From Candidatus Brocadia sp. (lineage in GTDB: Bacteria > Planctomycetota > Brocadiia > Brocadiales > Brocadiaceae): 64,000 nt of DNA. This document shows positions 34,176 to 42,984 of the stretch, one piece after another. Each line of letters opens with the position of its first letter. Position 1 is the first letter of the stretch. A program made the position numbers and the translations under genes. The notes under the pieces were generated by a model. The model did no database searches, had not been told where the DNA came from, and saw nothing but the letters and a program-made list of their open reading frames with translations. The stretch lies in assembly GCA_011525665.1 (NCBI GenBank), contig WYAU01000012.1, positions 1 to 64,000 on the forward strand, in the 5' to 3' direction.

Positions 34176-34831
34176 TTGATGTCCCCTTGTCCTTCCCAAA
34201 ATTCATTCATGGCATCGTTAAGAAAAGTCTCTATTCCTCTGCTTGTATTTGTGGCACCGGTAATTGCATCCACCTCATTGGCGCCCTCTGCCTTTCTTTC
34301 CCTGACCACCAGCAGCTTCGGTCTCAGCTTCTTTCCGGCAAATTGTTTCTTAAACTGGTCCTCGGTAATCCTGCCACCCAAACCCGGTGTTTCACTATGG
34401 TCCAGCACCTCAATGCCTTTCAGTGTTTCCAGATCAGGCTCAACGCAGATAAAAAGAGACATAATACTCGATTTGTTGTAACCGTAACCCATCTTTGATT
34501 CTACAAAGCCAACACCCTGCAACTTTCCATCTTTTACATATTTAAATATCCTTTTCCGTCCCCTTGATTCTTCGGCGGTTATATTTTTTTCAAAAACCTC
34601 TTTGATGTCCTTTTTGTCATAGCTTTTAAAACGAAACCCTAATATCTTGTTTTCCTTAACGCGATAGGGTATGTTAAAAATGTCCAATACAGCCCGTTTC
34701 TCCTTTACGTCGTAATATTCAGCAATTTTCGGGGCTGTATAAAAATACACCAACAGGAGCCCTGCACAGGGTAAAAAGGCAATCAGGAGGATTGAAAAGA
34801 TTCTTAATATAATTTTTTTAAGTTCTTCCAT
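34169..34831 (-). CDS. nqrC: NqrC, covalent-FMN subunit
   Basis: 220 residues. One N-terminal transmembrane helix (about 8-31) and a periplasmic FMN-binding domain. The flavinylation motif DAITGATNTSRG lies near 189-200; the Thr in it carries FMN in known NqrC/RnfG proteins, attached by ApbE. ETPGLGGRI is also typical. It precedes nqrDE with overlap and follows the DUF5618 gene by about 105 nt. Confidence 0.92.
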   Translation of the reverse strand: MEELKKIILRIFSILLIAFLPCAGLLLVYFYTAPKIAEYYDVKEKRAVLDIFNIPYRVKENKILGFRFKSYDKKDIKEVFEKNITAEESRGRKRIFKYVKDGKLQGVGFVESKMGYGYNKSSIMSLFICVEPDLETLKGIEVLDHSETPGLGGRITEDQFKKQFAGKKLRPKLLVVRERKAEGANEVDAITGATNTSRGIETFLNDAMNEFWEGQGDIKW

Positions 34832-34936
34832 GTATTTTTAAGAAATCACAGATTTCACGGATAACACAGATTTTTCATGATTCTTCATCAGAGCGATGAG
34901 TAAATGTTCATTCAATTGACATACAGTTTGTGGCAT

Positions 34937-35332
34937 CTATTTCCACTTCCTGAACTTTTCAATGAATGCCTTGGCCGACTTAAAGATATCTTTTATTGCG
35001 TTAACATCTTCTATGAGTCCCCTGTAATATCCGGCAATATGGAGTTCCTTGTAAAGTTTCTCAAATTCTCTTGTAAGTTTCCCATTGTGGACTGCCAGAT
35101 ATTTTCTCAACATCTCCCGGTAACCATCAACGGATTGTGGTAAGTCCTTTGTGTCCACCCCGGCCTTTAGCAGGTATTCGTCAATGGCCTTTAATATGGC
35201 GAGGTATGCTGTCCCGCAAGCCTCCTGAACATATTTAATGTCTTCGTACCGGTCACCTTCTATTTTAGACTTGTTTAATAATTCCTTTGCATTTTCAAAA
35301 TATCTAGAGGACTCTGATTTAATTTTTGGCAT
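34937..35332 (-). CDS. DUF5618 (HEPN-like helical) protein within the Nqr operon
   Basis: 131 residues, almost all helical: MPKIKSESSRYFENAKELLN, YVQEACGTAYLAILKAIDEYLL, then DGYREMLRKYLAVHNGKL. This matches the DUF5618 family, small proteins with a HEPN-like bundle and no proven function. It lies between nqrB and nqrC, where a redox subunit would be expected, but has no membrane segment or cofactor motif. It may be an inserted gene; a repeat lies just upstream. Confidence 0.7.
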   Translation of the reverse strand: MPKIKSESSRYFENAKELLNKSKIEGDRYEDIKYVQEACGTAYLAILKAIDEYLLKAGVDTKDLPQSVDGYREMLRKYLAVHNGKLTREFEKLYKELHIAGYYRGLIEDVNAIKDIFKSAKAFIEKFRKWK

Positions 35333-35400
35333 AAACTGACCTCAGATGAGCATTAATTAGGTCTTCGGTGACTTTTTATAATAAGATAAAACCCATCCCT

Positions 35401-35456
35401 GAATCCCCTCCCAGGAGGGGACTTTTCTAAACCCCTCTCGAGAGGGGTTGGGGGTG
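35401..35456. repeat. paired C/G-rich palindromes between nqrB and the DUF5618 gene
   Basis: TCCCCTCCCAGGAGGGGA followed by AACCCCTCTCGAGAGGGGTT and GGGGGTGTG. Two adjacent hairpins of the same general type as the element in priA. They lie between cotranscribed genes, so they could modulate expression of the downstream subunits. Confidence 0.6.
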
Positions 35457-35504
35457 TGTAAGGCAGAAGCAGAAAGTTTGAAATTCCTTAGCATTAAATT
35501 ATTC

Positions 35505-36608
35505 TCATACACGATACCGTATTTTCACCATCAATGATTGAATCGGTATAGCGAGGAGGTTCATGAGCAAGATGGAATACATCACCCCTTCAGGCAATGT
35601 GGTAAAATTCCTTATCAGTACAGTGATAAGTCCACACCCGGCGCCAAAGATCCATTTTGCAGTCTGATTGTATGTTGCCGTTATGGGATCAGTGGCCATG
35701 AAAAATGCCCCCAGGATCAATCCACCGCTCAGGAGTTGAAAAAGGGGCGGCGCAACCGTCCTGCCCAAAATCAATGAGAAGAATACCGAAAGGATAAGCA
35801 CACTGCCCAGATAGGACGCTGGTATTCGCCAGTTTGCGACCCTCATTTTGATTAACCATAAACCGGATAGTATCAGTGCCAACCGGCACGTTTCACCCAT
35901 AGAGCCATTTGCCGTACCTAACAACAAAGAAAGATACGACGTAGTTTCCCCGCCGGTCTTGAATGCCGTAAATGGAGTCGCATGGGTAACGGCGTCCAGC
36001 CCATAGCGGAAAGTATGAAGATCCGGTATACCCACAAAGGGGGTTTGATAACCGGTAACAAGCAGCGCAGGAAAACAGATGGTTAAAAACAAACGGCTGA
36101 AGAGGGCGGGATTTACGAGGTTATTCCCAACCCCACCCAGGATATTTCTGAAGATAATGGCGAGAGCCGCCCCCAGACCTACTAACCAGAGCGGCGCCTG
36201 CGGAGGCAGGATAGCCGGAATGAACAGGCAGGAAACAAATCCACCCTCGCTGATATGTTCCTCCCGGGCAATAATGGCCCAGATCACATCCACAACAAAA
36301 ATACCGATAATAAAAGAAACAAGCAGTTTGGACACAACACCTTGCCATCCATAAAAATACATGGCGGGTAATACCCATCCGGCTACCAATGCAACCAGCA
36401 CCGCACCCATAAACCGTTTCACATCATAATTGTTCCGGATAAAGGGCTGCGTATGCGTTGTTTCCCTGGCGCTCCGGAGCAGTCCGTCAAATGCCCCAAA
36501 AAGTGCGCCAAAGAGAAAATTTATTTTAGGGTGGGTATGAATAAAAGATCCTACCGTATCAAGACCCTTCTCCAAGACAGGTTCTACTGGCTTAAGTAAT
36601 TTTTTCAT
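35505..36608 (-). CDS. nqrB: NqrB, membrane subunit with covalent FMN
   Basis: 367 residues with about ten hydrophobic helices. The flavinylation motif DAVTHATPFTAFK is at about 204-216, where Thr carries FMN. RNILGGVGNNLVNPALFSR and FMATDPITATYNQTAKWIFG are NqrB/RnfD hallmarks. NqrB forms the Na+-translocating channel and quinone-side domain. Its start overlaps the preceding subunit gene by 17 nt. Confidence 0.93.
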   Translation of the reverse strand: MKKLLKPVEPVLEKGLDTVGSFIHTHPKINFLFGALFGAFDGLLRSARETTHTQPFIRNNYDVKRFMGAVLVALVAGWVLPAMYFYGWQGVVSKLLVSFIIGIFVVDVIWAIIAREEHISEGGFVSCLFIPAILPPQAPLWLVGLGAALAIIFRNILGGVGNNLVNPALFSRLFLTICFPALLVTGYQTPFVGIPDLHTFRYGLDAVTHATPFTAFKTGGETTSYLSLLLGTANGSMGETCRLALILSGLWLIKMRVANWRIPASYLGSVLILSVFFSLILGRTVAPPLFQLLSGGLILGAFFMATDPITATYNQTAKWIFGAGCGLITVLIRNFTTLPEGVMYSILLMNLLAIPIQSLMVKIRYRV

Positions 36609-37707
36609 GTTGTTTATCCAGCGCCTTGCATTCTTTAATAATATGTAAGAGCTCTAACTTCGATGGGCAGATAAAGCTGCACAGACCGCATTCGATGCAT
36701 TTTTCCAGATTATAAAGGCGTGCCTTATGCTTTTCTCCTCTCGTGTAACTGTGATAATAGAGTGCAGGTTCTAAATCTACCGGGCAAATGTTGTCACAAT
36801 AATTACAGTAAACGCACCGCCGCAATTCTCCGAGCAGATTTGTGGTCAGAATCAATTCATCAGACTTGATCATCGGGAACATTACCTTCCGATTCTTCTC
36901 CTCTAAAACCACAATGTTGTTGACAGACCAGTTTATTTTCTGGGATAAATCGGTTATCTCGTTACCCCGTAACGGACCGTTTATAAATACACGATACTTC
37001 CCTGTTTCCTTGACCTTATTCTTCAGTATCTTTTCTATGGACGTACCCAGCTGAACATTGACAATCTCATTCTCCTTCAACCCCGTACCTGAGAGAACTA
37101 TGAGACGTGAATCAACCTTATTTCTCAAAATACAGCTTTCATAAATGGCCGAAACTGTCTGGGCATCGAGTATCAGCACACCAAGCGATTTCGTATCCTG
37201 ACCGAAACTCACCTCTATACCCAGAATAACCTTCAGTAATAAGACAGGATCATCCTGCGGATACTTCGCATACAGGGGAAAAACACGCATCCAATCTTCA
37301 TTGGATGCGAATTTCTTCGCGTCTTCAACAGTCCGGCATTCTCCTTCATTTATGGCCAGAGAAAGAACTGCCCCCGGGAAATAATTCGTTTTTATCTCTT
37401 TTAACATGTTGAGGAATGACGGGGTTTTGTGTTTCAGGATTACCCAGTTAGGCAATGCCCATGGTTCGGTGGGACAGAGATTTACAATAATATGCGCTAC
37501 CTTTTGATCTGGTACCTTGAATTGAAACATCTCCGGTGTGCCGTCAGACGAGATGTCTTCTATAATACTGCAAAACTGCAGAGGATAGGCATCCGGAAGA
37601 TAAAAACCACCCTGGAAGCGTGTATTTTCTTTTTTTACGAACACGTTTTTCTGCCTGGGAAAAGAGGGCTGACTTAAGTAAGACCGCATACACCGTTTCA
37701 CTGACAT
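36592..37707 (-). CDS. NqrA/RnfC-type subunit with two 4Fe-4S motifs
   Basis: 371 residues, shorter than NqrA or RnfC (about 440-450). The middle has an RnfC/Nqo1-like stretch (TVSAIYESCILRNKVDSRLIVLSGTG, LGTSIEKIL). The C-terminus has two complete CxxCxxCxxxCP motifs: C298, C301, C304, C308 and C337, C340, C343, C347 (CVYCNYCDNICP, CIECGLCSFICP). These are features of RnfC; textbook NqrA has lost most of these cysteines. The gene sits where nqrA would, first in an otherwise Nqr operon. I therefore see it as a hybrid or ancestral form. The NADH/FMN-binding glycine-rich loop of RnfC is not obvious. Confidence 0.8.
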   Translation of the reverse strand: MSVKRCMRSYLSQPSFPRQKNVFVKKENTRFQGGFYLPDAYPLQFCSIIEDISSDGTPEMFQFKVPDQKVAHIIVNLCPTEPWALPNWVILKHKTPSFLNMLKEIKTNYFPGAVLSLAINEGECRTVEDAKKFASNEDWMRVFPLYAKYPQDDPVLLLKVILGIEVSFGQDTKSLGVLILDAQTVSAIYESCILRNKVDSRLIVLSGTGLKENEIVNVQLGTSIEKILKNKVKETGKYRVFINGPLRGNEITDLSQKINWSVNNIVVLEEKNRKVMFPMIKSDELILTTNLLGELRRCVYCNYCDNICPVDLEPALYYHSYTRGEKHKARLYNLEKCIECGLCSFICPSKLELLHIIKECKALDKQHEKIT

Positions 37708-37879
37708 TCGAGTAAAAAGATTTCATAACATATCAACAAGAATTTAAAATGTCAAGCAAACTTATTTGTATGCAGAAACAGAAGATAGTTGTCTGACTTG
37801 TTACGTGCGACAAGGTGACATCACATGGAGGAATGACGAACTGTTGAATCAGGCCGTTGAAAAAGAGGCGGTTGTTGCG

Positions 37880-38779
37880 TTACGCCGATGAAACATTGTA
37901 AGCCTTTGCTATAATCCCCCACGCCTCCTCTGCCGTCTCAACATACTCGAAAAGTTCAATATCCTCCGGTAAAACAGCGCCTTCATCAACCAGGGCGTTA
38001 AAATTTATCACCCTGTCCCAGAACGCCCTTCCGAAGATGAGCACAGGAATGGGTTTGATCTTCTTTGTCTGTATCAGCGTTAAAGTTTCAAAAAGCTCAT
38101 CAAGTGTACCGTACCCCCCGGGGAAAACAACAAGCGCCTTTGCCCGTATAAGAAAGTGCATTTTTCGTATTGCAAAATAGTGGAATTGAAAAGAGAGCTC
38201 AGGCGTGACGTACTCATTTGGTTTCTGTTCAAACGGAAGGACTATATTGAGGCCGATGCTCTCAGCGCCTACATCAAGGGCGCCCCGGTTAGCCGCCTCC
38301 ATTATCCCCGGACCTCCGCCCGTGACAACCACGAACTTGAAATCGGGCAACGCATTGCCGGCTTGAGAAACGAGGGAAGAAAGCCTTCTGGCCTCCACAT
38401 AATATTTTGAGTTTGCAGCAATGCTGCGCATTATCTTTGCCCTCCGCGCAAGCAGCCCGTTGGACGGGTTTTTTGCGGCAGCGGCCTCCGCATCTGCTAA
38501 CTGTTTTTGAGCAACCTCAGGCTCAGAAATCCGTGCGCTTCCGAAAATAACAATAGTATTTTCAATTTCGTGCTCTTTCAGTATGAGTTCCGGTTTCAGC
38601 AATTCAAGCTGAAGACGGGTGGGCCTGAGTTCTTCCCTCAGTAGAAAATCAGTGTCCCTGTAGGCCAACCGATACGAAGGAGAAAGGGTCTGCGGCGTCG
38701 GTACGCATAATTCAGCAACCCGGGCATCTTCTGACGCAGAAGGAAATGTTTCTTTTTTCTTTTTATGTCTCACAATCAC
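37880..38779 (-). CDS. LOG family protein (TIGR00730-type)
   Basis: 299 residues. The LOG signature is present: VVTGGGPGIMEAANRGA, then ALVVFPGGYGTLDELFETLTLIQTKKI with the PGGxGTxxE catalytic motif. Members hydrolyse nucleoside 5'-monophosphates at the N-glycosidic bond; plant homologues activate cytokinin. The first 90 residues are an additional helical region with a basic start. The gene is last in the ffh-led cluster, 160 nt after the acetyltransferase gene. Confidence 0.88.
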   Translation of the reverse strand: MIVRHKKKKETFPSASEDARVAELCVPTPQTLSPSYRLAYRDTDFLLREELRPTRLQLELLKPELILKEHEIENTIVIFGSARISEPEVAQKQLADAEAAAAKNPSNGLLARRAKIMRSIAANSKYYVEARRLSSLVSQAGNALPDFKFVVVTGGGPGIMEAANRGALDVGAESIGLNIVLPFEQKPNEYVTPELSFQFHYFAIRKMHFLIRAKALVVFPGGYGTLDELFETLTLIQTKKIKPIPVLIFGRAFWDRVINFNALVDEGAVLPEDIELFEYVETAEEAWGIIAKAYNVSSA

Positions 38780-38939
38780 TTCATCCTTTCCGGGAAAATG
38801 ACAAAAAAGGCCCTTTAAACTTCATAATACAGCGAAACACTCGCTTTGGCCCGGCCCCTATCCGCCCTTCTCCTCCTCTTCCGTGAATTTCCCTGCTTCT
38901 CCGGAAAAAAGCTTTTTTATCTGTGTTTTTGCAGGGAAA

Positions 38940-39407
38940 TTAAGAAGCTGCATTTTTATTCAATTCATAAATCAGCGGGATTTCACCACAGTCAGGAAAT
39001 TTGTGGCATTTGACACATTCAGACCAGATCTTGTGGGGAAGCGTTTCCTTCTCTACGCGGCGGAATCCGCATTTCTCAAAGAATTCAGGCACATAGGTAA
39101 GGACAAACATCTTTGCAATACGCAACTTGCGCGCCTCCCGCCTGCAAACCATCACCAGTTTTCTGCCGATGCCCTCTCTCTGACAGGACTCCACAACGGC
39201 AACCGACTTTATCTCCGCAAGGTCTTTCCAAAAAATATGCAGGGCTGCACAACCCACAACCTGCCCGTTTTGAACGAACACAAAAAAATCCCTGATGTTC
39301 TCATACAATTCACTCAACGACCGGGGCAACATCACATTTTTCGCCGCAAAGTCGTTAATGAGTTTGTAGATCTTTTCCACGTCGTCTATCGTTGCTTTTC
39401 GTAACAT
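38940..39407 (-). CDS. GNAT acetyltransferase, N-acetylglutamate-synthase-like
   Basis: 155 residues. MLRKATIDDVEKIYKLINDFA, then EIKSVAVVESCQREGIGRKLV (acetyl-CoA-binding Q/R-x-x-G-x-G/A) and FFEKCGFRRVEKETLPHKIW. The tail SECVKCHKFPDCGEIPLIYEL is typical of the short ArgA-like branch, which acetylates glutamate at the start of arginine synthesis. Function is inferred from that resemblance. Confidence 0.8.
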   Translation of the reverse strand: MLRKATIDDVEKIYKLINDFAAKNVMLPRSLSELYENIRDFFVFVQNGQVVGCAALHIFWKDLAEIKSVAVVESCQREGIGRKLVMVCRREARKLRIAKMFVLTYVPEFFEKCGFRRVEKETLPHKIWSECVKCHKFPDCGEIPLIYELNKNAAS

Positions 39408-39474
39408 TTATTTCTCACACGCCACTACGGCACAAAGACACAAAAGAAAAAAATGAAAATTCCTTGCAATCAAA

Positions 39475-40845
39475 TTAACCAAGCACATTATACTTTCTTA
39501 CCCTGAAATCGACGCCCAATTCCCGGGCAATCTTTTTACATTTTTCTACATCCACACCCGGTATTTCCACAAGAGAAACCTGTACATTGGGTATCACTTG
39601 TTTTGCATCCTTAATGAACTGAATAAGGGCAGGATATGCCTTTTCCCCAAATACGGGTTTACAAATCTCTTCATATTTTTCTGACGTATCGGCATTCAGG
39701 CTGATGCAGATGGTATCGATCAGCCCTTTTAACTCAGGGATAATGGACCTCCCATTGATCAGGTCACCATGACCGTTTGTATCCAGCCGGATACGTTTTC
39801 CCTTCGATTTCAGGAATCGTGCAACGGCTACCAGCACATCCAACCGTTCCGTAGGTTCACCATAACCGCAGAAAACGATCTCGTCATATCCCCCGGTATC
39901 TCCAATGGCGTTTATTACTTCATCTGCAGTCGGTTCTTTTTTTAACCCCAGGTGGTGTCCCTTAACAACGGGATAACTCTCCCTCATGCAAAAGGCGCAT
40001 ACATTCGAACACCGATTGGTGAGATTGATATACAATGAATTTCGGATCGCATAAGCAATCTTCCCTTCCTGTTCAGGCTCACCAATGCCAAAGAGTTTAT
40101 ACGCATTGAAGGTGGTAATCCGTGTAATATCCTGTACGGACAATCCGTAGATATCGGCTAGTACAGGGATAATGAAGGATAAATAGGATGGCTCATTGCG
40201 TTCACCCCTTTTGGGTTGCGGCGACAAAAAAGGGCAATCGGTTTCTAAAAGGAGCCTTTCAACAGGAACCGATTTGGCGACCTCTCTTAAGGCATTCGCA
40301 TTGGAAAAGGTAATCGGCCCCGCAAACGATATATAGAATCCCCATTCTATACATTTCTCCGCTGTTTCCTTCGTTCCGCTAAAACAATGAACAACTCCCT
40401 TCAGCGCTCCATTTTTGTGCTCATGCAATATTGCCAAGCAATCGCTGCTGGCTTCACGGCAGTGGATAATTACCGGCAGGTTATGGGCCTTCGCCAGGGT
40501 CAGGTGTCTGCGAAAAATACGCTGCTGGTCTTCGTGAGGGCTGCGATTCCTGTAATAGTCAAGCCCCGTTTCCCCTATCGCGATAACCTTTGATTCCTTT
40601 GCCAAAGATTCGAGAGCCTGCCAATCCTGTTCAGAAACCTTTGAGGCATCGTGGGGATGAATCCCAATACTGGCATAGATATTGTCAAATTTATGAGCTA
40701 GCGTAATACTTTTCCTGCTCGAGGCAAGGCTTGTGCCCACATTGATAATGCAACCCACCCCGGCCTCCTTTGCACGAGACAAAACAGATTCCAGGTCTGA
40801 TTTATACTCAGGAAAATCAAGATGGGCATGGGTATCGACAATCAT
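39475..40845 (-). CDS. TatD-family hydrolase fused to a radical SAM domain
   Basis: 456 residues. Residues 1-255 are TatD: MIVDTHAHLDFPEY (metal-binding HxH), IGETGLDYYRN, IHCREA, VVHCFSGTKE and LLETDCPFLSPQP. TatD proteins are metal-dependent 3' exonucleases or deacylases. Residues 270-456 form a radical SAM domain with CSNVCAFC near 279-286, VFCGYGEPT and IRLDTNGHG. The match is to the group known as TatD-linked rSAM (TIGR04038). The two are separate genes in many bacteria; here they are one. The radical SAM substrate is unknown. Confidence 0.9.
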   Translation of the reverse strand: MIVDTHAHLDFPEYKSDLESVLSRAKEAGVGCIINVGTSLASSRKSITLAHKFDNIYASIGIHPHDASKVSEQDWQALESLAKESKVIAIGETGLDYYRNRSPHEDQQRIFRRHLTLAKAHNLPVIIHCREASSDCLAILHEHKNGALKGVVHCFSGTKETAEKCIEWGFYISFAGPITFSNANALREVAKSVPVERLLLETDCPFLSPQPKRGERNEPSYLSFIIPVLADIYGLSVQDITRITTFNAYKLFGIGEPEQEGKIAYAIRNSLYINLTNRCSNVCAFCMRESYPVVKGHHLGLKKEPTADEVINAIGDTGGYDEIVFCGYGEPTERLDVLVAVARFLKSKGKRIRLDTNGHGDLINGRSIIPELKGLIDTICISLNADTSEKYEEICKPVFGEKAYPALIQFIKDAKQVIPNVQVSLVEIPGVDVEKCKKIARELGVDFRVRKYNVLG

Positions 40846-40855
40846 ATCTCAGATT

Positions 40856-41311
40856 TCACGTCCTTGCCCCAGACGGGTCATTTCGGGTAAAGGCATTAGT
40901 AAAAAGCGTTATCGTCGGATGTTTTTCTTTTGGTGAGTAAAAGATGGAAACCACGTCAAATCGAAGATTTATGCCTTCGATCTTCTTTTCTGCAACATAC
41001 TGCAAGGCGACCTTGATAATCTGCCTCTTTTTGGCTTCCGTTACGGAGAGTTCCGGGGGACCATATTTGTCAGAATAGCGCGTTTTTACTTCCACAAATG
41101 CAATAGTTCCCTGGTCATAACAAACGATATCTATTTCCCCGTTTCTCCGCCGGTAATTTCGCTGCAGTATTTTGTATCCCCTTTTCTTCAAAAATTTTAC
41201 AGCGATCTGTTCCCCCTTTGTCCCTATAGCCTGATTGTAAGGCAGTTCCTTAATTTTGCGTTTGAATACCTGCGCTACCGGAGCAATATATTTAGCATAA
41301 AATAATTGCAC
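40856..41311 (-). CDS. YraN/UPF0102 family nuclease-like protein
   Basis: 151 residues. The family core is GTKGEQIAVKFLKKRGYKIL, then NGEIDIVCYDQGTIAFVEVKTR. This carries the Asp and E-x-K residues of the Holliday-junction-resolvase-like PD-(D/E)XK fold. About 30 extra residues precede the core (MQLFYAKYIAPVAQ), so a later start is possible. It lies between rplS and tatD, as in many bacteria. Confidence 0.88.
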   Translation of the reverse strand: MQLFYAKYIAPVAQVFKRKIKELPYNQAIGTKGEQIAVKFLKKRGYKILQRNYRRRNGEIDIVCYDQGTIAFVEVKTRYSDKYGPPELSVTEAKKRQIIKVALQYVAEKKIEGINLRFDVVSIFYSPKEKHPTITLFTNAFTRNDPSGART

Positions 41312-41390
41312 TATTCTTTTCTCCGATACCAGCCCGTTCGTTTTTTTTGACCGATTCTAACCTCACACGGGAAATTTTTGTAAATCTATG

Positions 41391-41792
41391 CTATTTCTTT
41401 TCTCCCTGAACTTTGGTGCTTTGAGCCGCGGCGCTTTTCGGCGCAACAGTTTCAAATTTTTCCTGCAATCTTGTTCCCTTGCTTGTCCTCTTGCGCATGT
41501 AATACAATTTTGCGCGCCTCACCATACCCGATTTTATGACTTTAATATCAACGAGCTTCGGTGAATGAACAGGAAATACCCGCTCAACCCCTTCACCCTG
41601 AACAATCCGCCTTACGGTAAAGGTCTCTTTAAATCCCCCGCCATTTTTCGCAATTACCACGCCGCTAAAGACCTGCACGCGCTCCTTATCACCCTCAACA
41701 ATCTTTACTGATACATCCACCTGGTCACCAACGGAAAACTGCGGTACTGACTTTTTCATTTGTTCTTTTTCTATCACGTCAACAATATTCAT
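41391..41792 (-). CDS. rplS: 50S ribosomal protein L19
   Basis: 133 residues. PQFSVGDQVDVSVKIVEGDKERVQVFSGVVIAKN and TFTVRRIVQGEGVERVFPVHSP are L19 signatures. The C-terminal tail (TVAPKSAAAQSTKVQGEKK) is an extension beyond the usual 115 residues. L19 sits at the 30S-50S interface. It follows trmD by 71 nt. Confidence 0.97.
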   Translation of the reverse strand: MNIVDVIEKEQMKKSVPQFSVGDQVDVSVKIVEGDKERVQVFSGVVIAKNGGGFKETFTVRRIVQGEGVERVFPVHSPKLVDIKVIKSGMVRRAKLYYMRKRTSKGTRLQEKFETVAPKSAAAQSTKVQGEKK

Positions 41793-41863
41793 AAATCCTT
41801 ATCCTCCTCTTTTAGCTCATAAAATTCCTGGCGCGCGTAGCCGCAGCCGAACGAAAAATTGGA

Positions 41864-42544
41864 TTATATCTTATTTAAGAGATCCGGTCTTCTTTCCCCG
41901 GTTCTTTTCACCGCGTGGTCTTTTTGCCATTCTTTTATCTTCTGGTGATTACCGGACATTAACACATCGGGCACCTTCATGCCCCTGTATTCCGCCGGGC
42001 GGGTATATTGCGGATATTCCAGCAAAACCTCACTAAACGATTCTGTGGCTGCGGAATCCGGATCACCCAGGACCCCGGGAATCAGGCGAACCACGGCATC
42101 GATAACCACCATTGCAGCTATTTCTCCGCCGGAAAGCACGTAATCACCAATTGAAAGCTCCGTCACGTCCAACCCCAGCCGCACCCTCTCGTCAAACCCT
42201 TCATAATGACCGCATATCAGCATCAAATAAGGTTCTTTCGCCAGTTCCCGGGCAACGGGTTGCGAAAACGGGAGCCCCTGCGGCGTTAATAATATCTTTT
42301 TAGGACAAACATCTGCTTGTTGTTCTATAGCCTCTATCGTATTGAAAATAGGTTCAGGCTTCATCACCATACCCGGCCCCCCGCCGTAAGGCCGGTCGTC
42401 CACACATCGTCTGTTCTCTGCATATTCCCGTATATTGAAGAGGCCATAGTGAACCAGCCCCTTCTCTCGGGCAATCTTCAACATGCTGTGACCCAGCACG
42501 TTTTCAAACATCTCCGGAAATAACGTTACAATATCGATGCGCAT
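41864..42544 (-). CDS. trmD: tRNA (guanine37-N1)-methyltransferase
   Basis: 226 residues. MRIDIVTLFPEMFENVLGHSML, DDRPYGGGPGMVMKPEP, ICGHYEGFDERV and the knotted SPOUT signature ELSIGDYVLSGGEIAAMVVIDAVVRLIPGVLG. It methylates G37 in tRNAs to prevent frameshifting. It starts 3 nt after the rpsP stop. The usual rimM and KH-domain genes between rpsP and trmD are absent. Confidence 0.97.
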   Translation of the reverse strand: MRIDIVTLFPEMFENVLGHSMLKIAREKGLVHYGLFNIREYAENRRCVDDRPYGGGPGMVMKPEPIFNTIEAIEQQADVCPKKILLTPQGLPFSQPVARELAKEPYLMLICGHYEGFDERVRLGLDVTELSIGDYVLSGGEIAAMVVIDAVVRLIPGVLGDPDSAATESFSEVLLEYPQYTRPAEYRGMKVPDVLMSGNHQKIKEWQKDHAVKRTGERRPDLLNKI

Positions 42545-42547
42545 ATC

Positions 42548-42805
42548 TTATTTTTTGAAAGGGATGCCAAACTTTTTCAGGACGGCGGCAACTGACTCCG
42601 TCGGCTTTGCACCCACACTCAACCAATACTCCACCCGCTCTTTTTTCAACGTTACCTGCTTTTCGTTATTCGATTCCAGCGGGTCATACGTCCCCAGATT
42701 TTCAATCACCTTTCCGTCTCGTTCTTCGTGTGCATCAAATGCCCCAATCCTGTAATACGGCCTGTTTTTACGGCCCATCCTCATCATCCTAATCCTTACA
42801 GCCAT
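42548..42805 (-). CDS. rpsP: 30S ribosomal protein S16
   Basis: 85 residues. MAVRIRMMRMGRKNRPYYRI at the start and FDAHEERDGKVIENLGTYDP are S16 text. The N-terminus MAVRIRM is slightly longer than the common MVKIRL. It opens the rpsP-trmD-rplS unit, about 180 nt after ffh. Confidence 0.97.
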   Translation of the reverse strand: MAVRIRMMRMGRKNRPYYRIGAFDAHEERDGKVIENLGTYDPLESNNEKQVTLKKERVEYWLSVGAKPTESVAAVLKKFGIPFKK

Positions 42806-42836
42806 TTTTTTCTCCTAACAAATCAAATTATTCCAT

Positions 42837-42931
42837 GTAAGTCCCCCCTTAATAAAAGGGAGATTCAGGGGGTTGTGTTTATTCAGGGATATGTTACAAT
42901 CCCTTAGCAAGCTTTTCTAAGGGGGATTTAC
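42837..42931. repeat. palindromic element between ffh and rpsP
   Basis: Outer arms GTAAGTCCCCCCTTA on the left and TAAGGGGGATTTAC on the right are nearly complementary and enclose about 65 nt, with an inner AAGGGAGA and a GGGGG run. This is another C/G-rich dispersed element. It sits between two cotranscribed genes. Confidence 0.55.
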
Positions 42932-42984
42932 ACGATTCATATCCACCACCCGCGTGAACAAAATGAAAATTCCTCTCCGTTACA

